Assembly: GCF_900114535.1 (NCBI RefSeq)
Contig: NZ_FOTK01000031.1
Location: 1-64,000 of the forward strand
Reading direction: 5' to 3'
DNA length: 64,000 nucleotides
From: Methylobacterium pseudosasicola
Lineage (GTDB): Bacteria > Pseudomonadota > Alphaproteobacteria > Rhizobiales > Beijerinckiaceae
Every line of letters begins with the position of its first letter. Position 1 is the stretch's first letter. Shown here piece by piece: positions 18,538-28,474 of this stretch. The notes beneath the pieces are model-generated. The model did no database searches, was not told where the DNA came from, and was given only the letters and a program-made list of their open reading frames with translations. The position numbers and the translations under genes were made by a program.

Positions 18538-19446
18538 ATGCGCATCGCCCTCGCGGCCGATAACGGCAACTGGCACAAGGCCCGACTCCTGGCGGCCCTG
18601 CGGGCACAGGGGGTCGAGCCAGTGCTGTTCTCCCTGGCCGACGTGATCGTCGCCACCGGCGGCGGCGAGCCCCTGCGGGTCCCGGGCTTTTCCGGCGCGC
18701 TGCCCGGCGGCATGCTGCTGCGGACCATCGCGGGCGGCACCTTCGAGGCCACCACCATGCGGCTCGGCGTGCTGCACGCCCTGGTCTCGGCCGGCGTCAC
18801 CGTCTGGAACGCGCCGACCGCCATCGAGCGCTCGGTGGACAAGGCGGCGACCTCGCTGCTCATCGCCCGGGCCGGCCTGCCGACGCCGGAGACCTGGGTG
18901 GTCTCGAAGCGCGAGGCAGCCGCCGAGATCGTCGAGCGCGAAGGCCGCCCGGGCGCACCGCTGGTCCTGAAGCCGCTGTTCGGCTCGCAGGGGGAGGGGC
19001 TCGCGCTGATCGAGCGTCCGGAGGACCTGCCCGACGAGGAGGCGGTCGCCCGGGTCTACTATCTCCAGCGCTACGTGCCCCGGCGCGACGGCTTGTGGCG
19101 CGACTATCGCGTGTTCGTCTGCGACGGCCGGGCGATCGCCGGCATGATCCGCGAGGGCGACGGCTGGATCACCAACGTCCATCGCGGCGGCCGGCCGCTG
19201 CCCTGGGCGATGCCACCCGCCGCCGCCGAGATGGCGGAAGCCGCCGCAGCCGCGGTCGGGGTCGATTACTCCGGCGTCGACCTCGTCGAGGACGGGGAGG
19301 GCAGCTTCGCGATCCTCGAAGTCAATTCCATGCCGGCCTGGTCGGGCCTCCAGACCGTGTGCGAGACCGACATCGCTGCCGCCGTGGTGCGGGGTTTCCT
19401 CGCCGCCGTCCGAGGCGCAAGCGTTCCGCGGCTCGTGGTGGCATGA
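18538..19446 (+). CDS. RimK/MptN-like ATP-grasp ligase
   Basis: This 302-residue member of the RimK alpha-glutamate ligase group matches orf5 of the M. extorquens C1 cluster by position. The ATP-grasp core shows KAATSLLIARAGLPTPETW (about 102-120), VLKPLFGSQGEGL (about 142-154, ATP loop), LQRYVPRRDGLWRDYRVFV and FAILEVNSMPAWSGLQ (about 259-274, metal ligands E and N). RimK relatives (MptN, CofF) add glutamate to methanopterin or F420, so glutamylation of an H4MPT or methylofuran side chain is the best guess. The stop overlaps the next start as ATGA. Confidence 0.88.
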   Translation: MRIALAADNGNWHKARLLAALRAQGVEPVLFSLADVIVATGGGEPLRVPGFSGALPGGMLLRTIAGGTFEATTMRLGVLHALVSAGVTVWNAPTAIERSVDKAATSLLIARAGLPTPETWVVSKREAAAEIVEREGRPGAPLVLKPLFGSQGEGLALIERPEDLPDEEAVARVYYLQRYVPRRDGLWRDYRVFVCDGRAIAGMIREGDGWITNVHRGGRPLPWAMPPAAAEMAEAAAAAVGVDYSGVDLVEDGEGSFAILEVNSMPAWSGLQTVCETDIAAAVVRGFLAAVRGASVPRLVVA

Positions 19447-20276
19447 GCGCCCTTGAGCCCAGGCTGATCGGCACGCTCTACCGCGCCGCCTGCCTCGCGG
19501 AGCTCGACGCGCTGAAGCCCGGTAACGTCCACGCCTACGCCGCCGGCCACCGCATGGTGGTGGCCGATTTCGTCACCAGCGCCGATGTCTCGGCGCCGGA
19601 GCTGGCCCGGGCCGGGGCAGGAACCGGCGAGCGGGTCCGGGCCGGGATCGCGGCGACCCTGGCTGCAGTCGCCCAGAACACGAATCTAGGGATTTTTCTG
19701 CTCTGCGCGCCCCTCGCGGTCGCGGCCGAGCGCGGCCTATCGGTCGGCGCGGTGCTGGATGATCTCGACGCGGCGGATTCGGTTGCGGTGTTCGCGGCGA
19801 TCCGACTCGCCAACCCGGGTGGCCTCGGCCGGGCCGCGAAGCACGACGTGGCCGCGGAGGCCCCCGCTTCCCTGCGTGCCGCTATGGCGGAGGCGGCCGA
19901 CCGGGACCGCATCGCCCGCGCCTACGGGACCGGCTTCTCGGACATCGGCTTGATCGGGCTGCCGGCGCTCGCCGAGGCGCGTGCCCAGGGCCTCGATCCG
20001 TCCTGGTGCACGACGGCGATCCATCTCGCCTATCTCCGCTCCGTTCCGGACAGCCACATCGCCCGCAAGGCGGGCGCATCGGTGGCCGAGGGTGTTCGCC
20101 TGGAAGTGGAAGCTGTGCTCTCCGGGCTTGACCTCGCCGCCCGGCCGGCGGAACCGCTGCTCGCCCTCGACGCGTCGCTCAAGGCCCGCGGGCTCAACCC
20201 CGGCACGAGCGCGGATTTCACGGTGGCCACCTTGTTCTGGGACGCACTCGCATCGGCCGGGGCCGCCCTGGCGTGA
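19443..20276 (+). CDS. CitG/triphosphoribosyl-dephospho-CoA synthase-like protein
   Basis: This 277-residue protein is related to CitG/MdcB, enzymes that make the prosthetic group of citrate and malonate lyases, and matches orf7 of the methylotroph C1 island. Visible motifs are EVDALKPGN-like ELDALKPGNVHAYAAGH (about 20-36), NTNLGIFLLCAPLA (about 79-92) and GFSDIGLIGLPALAEA. No citrate or malonate lyase genes are nearby, so the normal role is unlikely. Being coupled to the RimK-like ligase by ATGA and followed by fae, it probably builds part of a C1 cofactor. The exact reaction is not known to me. Confidence 0.87.
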   Translation: MSALEPRLIGTLYRAACLAELDALKPGNVHAYAAGHRMVVADFVTSADVSAPELARAGAGTGERVRAGIAATLAAVAQNTNLGIFLLCAPLAVAAERGLSVGAVLDDLDAADSVAVFAAIRLANPGGLGRAAKHDVAAEAPASLRAAMAEAADRDRIARAYGTGFSDIGLIGLPALAEARAQGLDPSWCTTAIHLAYLRSVPDSHIARKAGASVAEGVRLEVEAVLSGLDLAARPAEPLLALDASLKARGLNPGTSADFTVATLFWDALASAGAALA

Positions 20277-20347
20277 AACGTCGAAAAGTTCCCGCATTTC
20301 GAGGCCCCGCGCCAAAGAAATTCCTCACCATCAGGGTGTTGCGCGGG

Positions 20348-20376
20348 TTGTGAGCCGCTGGGCCTCACTGTAGGGT
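20348..20376 (+). promoter_or_regulatory. candidate fae promoter
   Basis: TTGTGA (20348-20353), a 17-base spacer and TAGGGT (20371-20376) lie about 135 bases before fae. The 239-base gap after the CitG-like gene and the very high expression known for Fae argue for a dedicated promoter. AGGGAGA just before the fae ATG is a strong ribosome binding site. Confidence 0.4.
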
Positions 20377-20515
20377 CCGGCGCGCTGTCCGGCCCAACCG
20401 GCTCGGCCCATCCGGCACGGCCGGATGGTCGGGCGCCGATAACAAGGATGGCTTCCCGGCCGCTGGCCTCGTCCGGCGCCGCGGCCCTATTTCGGAATCC
20501 AGGGAGAGACACCGA

Positions 20516-21025
20516 ATGGCGAAGATCACCAAGGTTCAGGTTGGCGAAGCCCTCGTCGGCGACGGCAACGAAGTCGCTCACATCGACCTGATCATCGGAC
20601 CGCGCGGCTCGCCCGCCGAGACGGCTTTCTGCAACGGCCTCGTGAACAACAAGCACGGCTTCACCAGCCTGCTCGCGGTCATCGCGCCGAACCTGCCCTG
20701 CAAGCCGAACACCCTGATGTTCAACAAGGTCACCATCAACGACGCCCGTCAGGCCGTCCAGATGTTCGGCCCGGCCCAGCACGGCGTTGCCAAGGCCGTC
20801 CAGGACGCCGTTGCCGAAGGCATCATCCCGGCCGATGAGGCCGACGACCTGTTCATCCTGGTCGGCGTGTTCATCCACTGGGAAGCGGCCGACGACGCCA
20901 AGATCCAGAAGTACAACTACGAGGCCACCAAGCTCTCGATCCAGCGCGCCGTGAACGGCGAGCCGAAGGCCTCGGTCGTCACCGAGCAGCGCAACTCGGC
21001 TCAGCACCCCTTCGCCGCCAATTAG
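20516..21025 (+). CDS. fae: formaldehyde-activating enzyme
   Basis: Fae speeds the condensation of formaldehyde with H4MPT to methylene-H4MPT and is one of the most abundant proteins in methanol-grown Methylobacterium. The 169 residues are the standard length. They begin [20 protein letters not shown] with His22 (AHIDLI), a catalytic residue in the known enzyme, followed by [19 protein letters not shown] and [16 protein letters not shown]. Codon use is strongly biased to C-ending codons, as expected for high expression. A strong terminator follows. Confidence 0.98.
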   Translation: MAKITKVQVGEALVGDGNEVAHIDLIIGPRGSPAETAFCNGLVNNKHGFTSLLAVIAPNLPCKPNTLMFNKVTINDARQAVQMFGPAQHGVAKAVQDAVAEGIIPADEADDLFILVGVFIHWEAADDAKIQKYNYEATKLSIQRAVNGEPKASVVTEQRNSAQHPFAAN

Positions 21026-21368
21026 ATCGGGGACGGTCCTGGGCAGAGTGAGCCTCCGCCCGCACCGCGGGGCCTGCTCCAGCGACTGGCCTCGATCTTC
21101 TTAGGTCGATAACGACACCCACCGACGGGACGGCGCAAGCCGTCCCGTTTTTGGTTTCAGGCCCCCTCGAACCTGCCCGTCGCGGCGGTCCGGTTGACGC
21201 GCCAGGTGGCACGACCTAGAGGCTTCCCACCATGCCAAGCTCGCTCCGCACAGGATCGTATTACCCGCCGCTCCCATAGCGGCGGCCTGCTTGTCATGCC
21301 CAACCGCTGCGTCGTCGGCGGTTGCTCATGTTCATGATCCGCCGACCTCGCTCCTGCCCGAGGTCACC
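21026..21368. other. intergenic region between fae and prephenate dehydrogenase gene
   Basis: These 343 bases hold the fae terminator (21125-21152) and the leader of the next gene. I see no further gene. An open frame extends from a TTG at 21291, but it has no ribosome binding site and its first 26 codons do not look like the family. Confidence 0.6.
21125..21152 (+). terminator. rho-independent terminator after fae
   Basis: A perfect 10-base-pair stem (ACGGGACGGC / GCCGTCCCGT) with a GCAA tetraloop is followed directly by TTTT and a further T-rich stretch. It lies about 100 bases past the fae stop and closes the C1 gene set. Confidence 0.92.
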
Positions 21369-22187
21369 GTGTCATCCTCCCAAGTCACTCAGCTTCGCCC
21401 GACCATCGGGATCATCGGCTTCGGCGCCTTCGGCCGCCTGATCACCCAGTACCTCGCGCCGCATGCGGCGTTGCGCGTCTACGACCCGCGCTCGGCTGAG
21501 CCCGATGCCCAGACCTACGGTGCCGTGCGGACGGACCTGGCGGCGGCGGCCCGCTGCCCGGTCGTCATCCTCGCCGTTCCGGTTTCCCGCTTGGCCGAGG
21601 TCGTGGCCGCGATCGCCCCGCATCTCCGGCCCGGAACGCTCGTGGTCGATGTCGGCTCGGTGAAGATGGAGCCCGTCGCGATCATGCGGGCGGGACTACC
21701 CGCCGACGTCGAGATCCTCGGCACCCATCCCCTGTTCGGACCCCAGAGTGCCGCCGACGGAATCGCCGGTCTGAAAATCGCCGTCTGTCCGGTCTCGGGG
21801 CGGCGCGGGCGGCGTGCCGCGGCCTTCCTTAGGAAGGTGCTGAAGCTCAAGGTGATCGTCACGACGCCGGAAGCCCACGACCGCGAGGCCGCAGCCGTTC
21901 AGGGCCTGACGCATCTGATCGCGCGGGTGCTCGTCGCCATGGAGCCGCTTCCCACGCACATGACCACGCGGAGCTTTTCACTGCTCATGCAAGCGGTCGA
22001 CATGGTCCGGCATGACGCGCCCGAAGTCTTCGAGGCGATCGAGCGGTCGAATCCGTTTGCCGCCGAAATCCGCCAGCGCTTCTTCGAGCTTGCCGCGCAA
22101 GTCGAGGCCGATCTCGCGCGGGACGACGATGCCGTGCCCCCCGGACAGCCGTCCATAACGATCGCCCGGACCCACGCCGGAGCGTGA
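21369..22187 (+). CDS. prephenate dehydrogenase family protein
   Basis: A TyrA-type enzyme that would oxidatively decarboxylate prephenate or arogenate in tyrosine synthesis. From the GTG at 21369 (GAGGT five bases upstream) it has 272 residues. It starts with a Rossmann nucleotide loop IGIIGFGAFGRLI, followed by VVILAVPVSRL, VVDVGSVK and LGTHPLFGPQSA, all typical of this family. An upstream TTG at 21291 is the alternative start. It converges on groEL across a shared stem-loop. Tyrosine is also the precursor of tyramine in methylofuran, so the neighbourhood may not be accidental, but that is inference. Confidence 0.88.
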   Translation: MSSSQVTQLRPTIGIIGFGAFGRLITQYLAPHAALRVYDPRSAEPDAQTYGAVRTDLAAAARCPVVILAVPVSRLAEVVAAIAPHLRPGTLVVDVGSVKMEPVAIMRAGLPADVEILGTHPLFGPQSAADGIAGLKIAVCPVSGRRGRRAAAFLRKVLKLKVIVTTPEAHDREAAAVQGLTHLIARVLVAMEPLPTHMTTRSFSLLMQAVDMVRHDAPEVFEAIERSNPFAAEIRQRFFELAAQVEADLARDDDAVPPGQPSITIARTHAGA

Positions 22188-22206
22188 AAGGATTGGATCG
22201 CCCAAC

Positions 22207-22239
22207 GGAAAAGGGGCCGCCTCGCGGCGACCCCCTTCC
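22207..22239. terminator. shared stem-loop between convergent genes
   Basis: GGAA-AA-GGGG-CCGC pairs with GCGG-CGA-CCCC-TTCC around a CTC loop, with A residues on one side and T-rich sequence on the other. It lies between the ends of the prephenate dehydrogenase gene and groEL and can serve both strands. Confidence 0.65.
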
Positions 22240-22262
22240 TCATTTCGGCGCGTGGCTTGGAC

Positions 22263-23942
<1,680 letters not shown>

Positions 23943-23978
23943 TCAGACGGCCTCAAAGGGCTGGGACGGGTGAACCGA

Positions 23979-24269
23979 TCAGAGGGCGACGACGCCCATG
24001 ATGTCGGATTCCTTCATGATCAGGAGGTCCTGACCATCGATCTTGACCTCTGTGCCGGACCACTTGCCGAACAGGACGCGGTCGCCGGCCTTGACGTCGA
24101 GCGCGTTGACGCGGCCCTGCTCGTCGCGAGCGCCGGGGCCGACGGCGACGATCTCGCCCTCCTGCGGCTTCTCCTTGGCGGTGTCCGGGATGATGATGCC
24201 GCCCTTGGTCTTTTCCTCGCTCTCGATGCGACGGACGACCACGCGGTCGTGCAGCGGACGGAACTTCAT
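23979..24269 (-). CDS. groES: co-chaperonin GroES
   Basis: The 96-residue lid of the GroEL chamber. It starts [20 protein letters not shown] and carries the mobile loop [15 protein letters not shown] (about 20-34) and the [20 protein letters not shown]-terminus. The open frame runs upstream through the CIRCE promoter, but the ATG at 24269 with AGAGGGCAG before it is clearly the start. It is first in the groESL operon. Confidence 0.97.
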   Translation of the reverse strand: MKFRPLHDRVVVRRIESEEKTKGGIIIPDTAKEKPQEGEIVAVGPGARDEQGRVNALDVKAGDRVLFGKWSGTEVKIDGQDLLIMKESDIMGVVAL

Positions 24270-24338
24270 GAGCTGCCCTCTTGCTTCAAGTCTGCAGTTG
24301 GCGTTGATGCGGCCGGCGAGGCCGCGTCCGAGCCGGAC

Positions 24339-24367
24339 TGTTAGCACTCTGTCTTGGCGAGTGCCAA
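24339..24367 (-). promoter_or_regulatory. CIRCE operator and promoter of groESL
   Basis: TTAGCACTC (24341-24349), nine bases, then GAGTGCCAA (24359-24367) matches the CIRCE inverted repeat with one change. On the minus strand TTGGCA (24362-24367), 17 bases, and CTAACA (24339-24344) form a sigma-70-type promoter that overlaps it exactly. HrcA repression of groESL released by heat is therefore expected; hrcA itself is not in the window. Confidence 0.93.
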
Positions 24368-24479
24368 TGACGGCGGCGAGATAGCCCTCGCGCGGTCTCG
24401 AGTCAATGCTGTCGCACCCTCGCGCGACGGCGCGATGACGTGGCATCGCTCGCCTTTTCACAATGGATGACGCGCTCTC

Positions 24480-25466
24480 ATGCTGAGCCTGCACGGACCC
24501 GAGGGCGCGGTGACGCTCGACCCGGGCGGACCGATTCCGCGCAACGCGGTCTGGCTCGATCTCAACGATCCGAGTTCCGAGGAGGCCGCCGCCGTGGAGG
24601 CGGCGACCGGCCTGCGCGTGCCGTCCCGGGCGGCCCTGTCGGAGGTCGAATCCTCAAGCCGGCTGCGCCGGGTGAAGGGCGGCCTGTCGCTCTCGACGCC
24701 AATGATCACCTTCGAGAGCAGCGAATCGCAGCTGAAGCCGCTCGGCTTCCTCCTGTCGAAGGACCATCTCGTCACCATCCGGTTCCACGACCTGCGCGCG
24801 TTCGATTCGTCCGAGAAACGGGTCGCCGACGGGGACGGCAGCGTGACCCCGAGCGAGATCTTCCTGGTGATCCTGGAGGAGCTGGTCGACAGCCTCGCCG
24901 ACGCTCTGGAAGATATGGGCTCCGAGCTCGATACGCTCTCCACCCGGATCTTCGACTTCGACGTGCGCGGCGCGAACCGGCGGCGGCTGGAGAGCCCGCC
25001 GCCGCGCCGACGCGATCTGGCGCTGCGCCGGATCCTGCGCGGCATCAGCAACCGCGGAAAGGTGTTGGGGAAGATCCGCGCCAGCCTGCTCGGCCTGGAA
25101 CGGATCGTGCCGTTCGTGTCGGCGGCCTGCGACGGCCTGGGGCTGCCCGAGGACGGCCGCTTCGAGACGATCCGGCGGGATATCGAATCCCTCGACGAGT
25201 TCGAGACGCGACTCGCGGAGAACGTCCAGTTCCTCCTCGACGCGACGCTCGGGCTCATCAACATCGAGCAGAACAACGTTTTCCGCGTGCTCACCGTCGT
25301 GTCGGTGGTGGGCGTGCCGCCGACCCTGATCGCCTCGATGTACGGCATGAACTTCAAGCACATGCCGGAGCTGGACTGGGCCTACGGCTATCCCTACGCC
25401 CTCGGCCTCATCCTATTCAGCGCTCTCGCGCCGATCGTGTATTTTCGGATACGCGGCTGGTTCTGA
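24480..25466 (+). CDS. corA: CorA magnesium/cobalt channel
   Basis: CorA is an inner-membrane pentameric channel for Mg2+. This 328-residue copy has a long cytoplasmic N-terminal domain rich in acidic and helical segments, then a first membrane helix (about 268-287) ending in the signature YGMNF (288-292). A short acidic loop ([10 protein letters not shown]) and a second helix (about 303-322) precede a basic RIRGWF tail. It is divergent from groESL. All hallmark residues are present. Confidence 0.94.
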   Translation: MLSLHGPEGAVTLDPGGPIPRNAVWLDLNDPSSEEAAAVEAATGLRVPSRAALSEVESSSRLRRVKGGLSLSTPMITFESSESQLKPLGFLLSKDHLVTIRFHDLRAFDSSEKRVADGDGSVTPSEIFLVILEELVDSLADALEDMGSELDTLSTRIFDFDVRGANRRRLESPPPRRRDLALRRILRGISNRGKVLGKIRASLLGLERIVPFVSAACDGLGLPEDGRFETIRRDIESLDEFETRLAENVQFLLDATLGLINIEQNNVFRVLTVVSVVGVPPTLIASMYGMNFKHMPELDWAYGYPYALGLILFSALAPIVYFRIRGWF

Positions 25467-25663
25467 TATTCATCACTCAATACGGATCCTTCTAAGCGAC
25501 CAAACGATCGAGAACGAAATACATGTGCGTTTAGCCACAGAGCTGCGGAAGCGATATATTTTCGAGCTCCGGATATTGTAAGAGACTGTCGAGACCCTAC
25601 CAAATTAGATAAAAATTAACGCAATATGGGCTACGTGCTGGGTCGAGCAGCGCGAGCACTGAA

Positions 25664-27124
25664 ATGTTCAAGAAATCCGGATATAGCGAGTCACAGGCCA
25701 AGCTTGACGCCCTGAATCGGTCGTTGGCGACGATCGAATTCTCCATGGACGGGCAGGTCCTCGACGCCAACCAGAATTTTCTTAGCCTGATGAAGTACAC
25801 CCTGGCGGATGTACACAACAAGCATCATCGCATCTTCGTCGATCCCGCCTTTGCCAAGAGCGCCGACTACGCGGCGTTCTGGGCGAAGCTGAAGGACGGC
25901 CAATACGTCACCGGTGAGTTCCTGCGCCTCGACAAGAACGGCACGGAGGTCTGGCTGGAGGCGACCTACAACCCCATCCTCGATGCACGCGGCCGCCCGG
26001 TGAAGGTCGTCAAGTTCGCGGCCGACATCACGGCCAAGAAGAACGAGATCGACCGCCTGATGTCGATGATCGACAACATGCCGGTGGCGGTGATGACCGC
26101 CGATCCGCACAATGAGTTCAAGATTAATTACCTGAACGCCACCTCGCGCAGGACCCTTGGGCCGCTTGAGCAGTACCTGCCGATCAAGGTCGATCAGATG
26201 CTCGACCATTCATTCGACGTGTTCCACAAGAACCCGCATCATCAGCGCAATATGCTCGCGGATGCGAGCCGGCTGCCGCATCGGACCAAGATCAAAGTCG
26301 GCCCGGAGACGCTCGACCTGCAGGTCACGGCGGTCAACGACCGAAAGGGCAATTATATCGGGCCGATGCTCACCTGGGGCATCGTCTCGGCTCAGGTGAA
26401 CATGGCGACCGACGTGAGCCGGGTGGTCGATGCCGTCGGGTCGGCGATCCGCGACATGCAGCACTCGGCCGAAGGGCTGACGCAATCGGCGGATTCGGCC
26501 CGGCAGAAGGCCTCATCGGTCGCGGTGAATTCCGAGCAGATGAACAGCGCCATCCAGGAGATCTCCGGCCAGGTCGGACGGGTCTCGGAGCGCGCCCGGC
26601 AGATCGCGGTCCAGGCCGAGACCACGGACGCCACGATGCGGCGGCTGGCCGAGAATGCCCGCGAGGTCGATGCGGTGGTCGGCATGATCAAGTCGATTGC
26701 CGGCCAGACCAATCTCCTGGCGCTGAACGCCACGATCGAGGCCGCCCGGGCCGGCGCCGCCGGACGGGGCTTCGCGGTGGTCGCCAGCGAGGTGAAGGCT
26801 CTCGCCGAGCAGACCGCCAAGGCGACGGGCGACATCACCCAGCAGGTCGCGGCGATCCAGAGCGCCACCGGCGAGGCCGTTGGGGCGATCGAGATGATCA
26901 CCGCCGCGGTCGCCGAGCTCTCGAATCTGACCCTGGCGATGGCGAGCGCCGTCGAGGAGCAGGCGGTCTCGACCCATGAGATGTCGGGCAATATCGGCGG
27001 CGTCTCGCAGGCCGCCAACGCCACCGGTCAGCTCGCCGAGGCCGTGCTGGGCGTCGCCGAGAGCCTGGCCGGCCACTCGTCGGACCTCTCGGAGAGCGTC
27101 GAGCGGTTCATGAAATCCGCCTGA
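25664..27124 (+). CDS. soluble methyl-accepting chemotaxis protein with PAS domains
   Basis: This 486-residue receptor has no membrane helix. A PAS domain with following PAC (about 20-125; [19 protein letters not shown], then [15 protein letters not shown]) leads to a second PAS-like segment (about 125-245, starting [14 protein letters not shown]). The signalling domain (about 270-486) has the hairpin tip [17 protein letters not shown]. Aer-like cytoplasmic sensors of this build detect redox or small ligands. Only a weak ribosome binding site is seen. The 197-base region upstream is AT-rich for this genome and probably holds its promoter. Confidence 0.92.
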   Translation: MFKKSGYSESQAKLDALNRSLATIEFSMDGQVLDANQNFLSLMKYTLADVHNKHHRIFVDPAFAKSADYAAFWAKLKDGQYVTGEFLRLDKNGTEVWLEATYNPILDARGRPVKVVKFAADITAKKNEIDRLMSMIDNMPVAVMTADPHNEFKINYLNATSRRTLGPLEQYLPIKVDQMLDHSFDVFHKNPHHQRNMLADASRLPHRTKIKVGPETLDLQVTAVNDRKGNYIGPMLTWGIVSAQVNMATDVSRVVDAVGSAIRDMQHSAEGLTQSADSARQKASSVAVNSEQMNSAIQEISGQVGRVSERARQIAVQAETTDATMRRLAENAREVDAVVGMIKSIAGQTNLLALNATIEAARAGAAGRGFAVVASEVKALAEQTAKATGDITQQVAAIQSATGEAVGAIEMITAAVAELSNLTLAMASAVEEQAVSTHEMSGNIGGVSQAANATGQLAEAVLGVAESLAGHSSDLSESVERFMKSA

Positions 27125-27144
27125 TCGTTTGGTCGGTTTGAGGC

Positions 27145-27171
27145 GAGGCCGCGAAACGCGTTCGCGGCCTC
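27145..27171 (+). terminator. stem-loop after the chemoreceptor gene
   Basis: A perfect 11-base-pair stem (GAGGCCGCGAA / TTCGCGGCCTC) with a five-base loop starts 20 bases past the stop. There is no T-run, so it may act with Rho or only protect the 3' end. Confidence 0.55.
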
Positions 27172-27208
27172 GTGCGTATCCCTGGCACGCGGCCTCGGAG
27201 GAGTTGAG

Positions 27209-27712
27209 CTGATCTCCCACGCCTTCAGGATTTACCAGCGGACGGTCCTCGTCGCCCTGGCCTGCTGCGCCTCGGTTCTCGCCGAGGCCGAACCGGCCCC
27301 CCTGGCGCCGCCCCCCGGCACTACGCCGATCGTCAGCCTCGCCGCCCGGGGCGTGCAGATCTACGCCTGCGTTACAGCGGACGGGGGGTCGGCCTGGGGC
27401 GCCGCCAAACCCGAGGCCGAACTGTCCCAGGCTGACGGGCGGGTCGTCGGACACCATTTCGAGGGGCCGACCTGGGAGGCGCAGGACGGCTCTCGGGTGG
27501 CCGGATCGGTCATCGACCAGGCGCCGGCACCAAAACCTCACGCCGTCGCGTGGTTGCTGCTCTCGGGCCGAGCCTCCGGGTCCGGCATGCTCGCCGGAAC
27601 GCGCTACGTGCTGCGCCGAGACACCGACGGCGGCGAGAAGCCGGCGGGCGGATGCACGCCCGGCCAGACCACGCGCGTGCCCTACACCGCGACCTATACG
27701 TTCTATCGCTGA
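27209..27712 (+). CDS. exported DUF3455 protein
   Basis: A DUF3455-family protein of unknown function. The domain runs from GVQIYACVTADGG to the end and shows GHHFEGPTWEAQDGS, AVAWLLL and VPYTATYTFYR. A GTG at 27353 would cut off the signal peptide and the domain start. The frame upstream encodes a hydrophobic segment (RTVLVALACCASVLAEA) that reads as a signal peptide, but it has no ATG, GTG or TTG. A CTG at 27209 lies five bases after GGAGGAG, the best start on view, giving 167 residues. The start is inferred; the family call is firm. Confidence 0.75.
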   Translation: MISHAFRIYQRTVLVALACCASVLAEAEPAPLAPPPGTTPIVSLAARGVQIYACVTADGGSAWGAAKPEAELSQADGRVVGHHFEGPTWEAQDGSRVAGSVIDQAPAPKPHAVAWLLLSGRASGSGMLAGTRYVLRRDTDGGEKPAGGCTPGQTTRVPYTATYTFYR

Positions 27713-27719
27713 GGGCGGT

Positions 27720-28433
27720 TCAGTCCCGGGCGAGCTGCGCCCGTCCGATGGAAAAAACTCGTCCGTCCCCGAGCAGGTGGGCCGTGAACCCGTTCGGGAA
27801 CAGGCCCTCGATCGCCCGGTCGCGGACGTTGAGGCCACCCGCATAGGCGCCGAAAGCCGGCATCACCAGGCGGGTGCCGTCCGTGACGAAGCAGCGTCGA
27901 CGCACCGCCCGGCCGCGCATCGCGACCTTGCCGCAGGGATGGAGATGGCCGGCAATCTCGCCGGGCACGGGCTCTGGGCTCGGCTCGTGGCGCAGGACGA
28001 GGCCGCCGAGGGTCAGCGCGTCGGCGTAGCGACCGCCGACCCCCTCGCTCACCGCCGCATCGTGGTTGCCGGCGATCCAGACCCAGTCCCGGCCTTCCTG
28101 CAGGGCCGCGACCATGGCCCGGTCGCCCGGCTCCATCCGCTCGGGTCCGCGGTGATCGTGGAAGGAATCCCCCAGCGCGACCACACGGGCCGGATCGTGG
28201 CGGATCACGGCTTCGTGCAGGCAGGCCAGGGTCTCGCGGGTGTCGTAGGGCGGCAGGAACTGGCCGGTGCGGGCGGCGTAGGACGAGCCCTTCTCCAGGT
28301 GGAGATCGGACACGATCAGGGTGCGATGCTCCGGCAGCCACACGCCGCCGCACAGATCGAGCATCAGGGTCTCGCCCGCCAGCAACAGGGTCGGGTGCTT
28401 GTGAGTCTTCTCGAGTCTCAGGCCGGCCGCCAA
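27720..28433 (-). CDS. pdeM: ligase-associated DNA-damage phosphoesterase PdeM
   Basis: A calcineurin-like metallophosphoesterase of the LHR/ligase-associated DNA repair set. The metal motifs are present in order: SDLHLEKG, ALGDSFHD, IAGNHD and GHLHP. The start is uncertain. The ATG inside LLLAGETLMLDL is too far in, so I propose the TTG at 28433 with GAGG eight bases upstream, giving 237 residues. A CTG at 28478 overlapping the helicase stop (CTGA) would give 252. It follows the Lhr-like helicase in the same operon and ends convergent with the DUF3455 gene. Confidence 0.88.
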   Translation of the reverse strand: MAAGLRLEKTHKHPTLLLAGETLMLDLCGGVWLPEHRTLIVSDLHLEKGSSYAARTGQFLPPYDTRETLACLHEAVIRHDPARVVALGDSFHDHRGPERMEPGDRAMVAALQEGRDWVWIAGNHDAAVSEGVGGRYADALTLGGLVLRHEPSPEPVPGEIAGHLHPCGKVAMRGRAVRRRCFVTDGTRLVMPAFGAYAGGLNVRDRAIEGLFPNGFTAHLLGDGRVFSIGRAQLARD

Positions 28434-28474
28434 GATCGCATCCTCGGTCTTAAAGGAGGAGGGCGGATCGCCGG

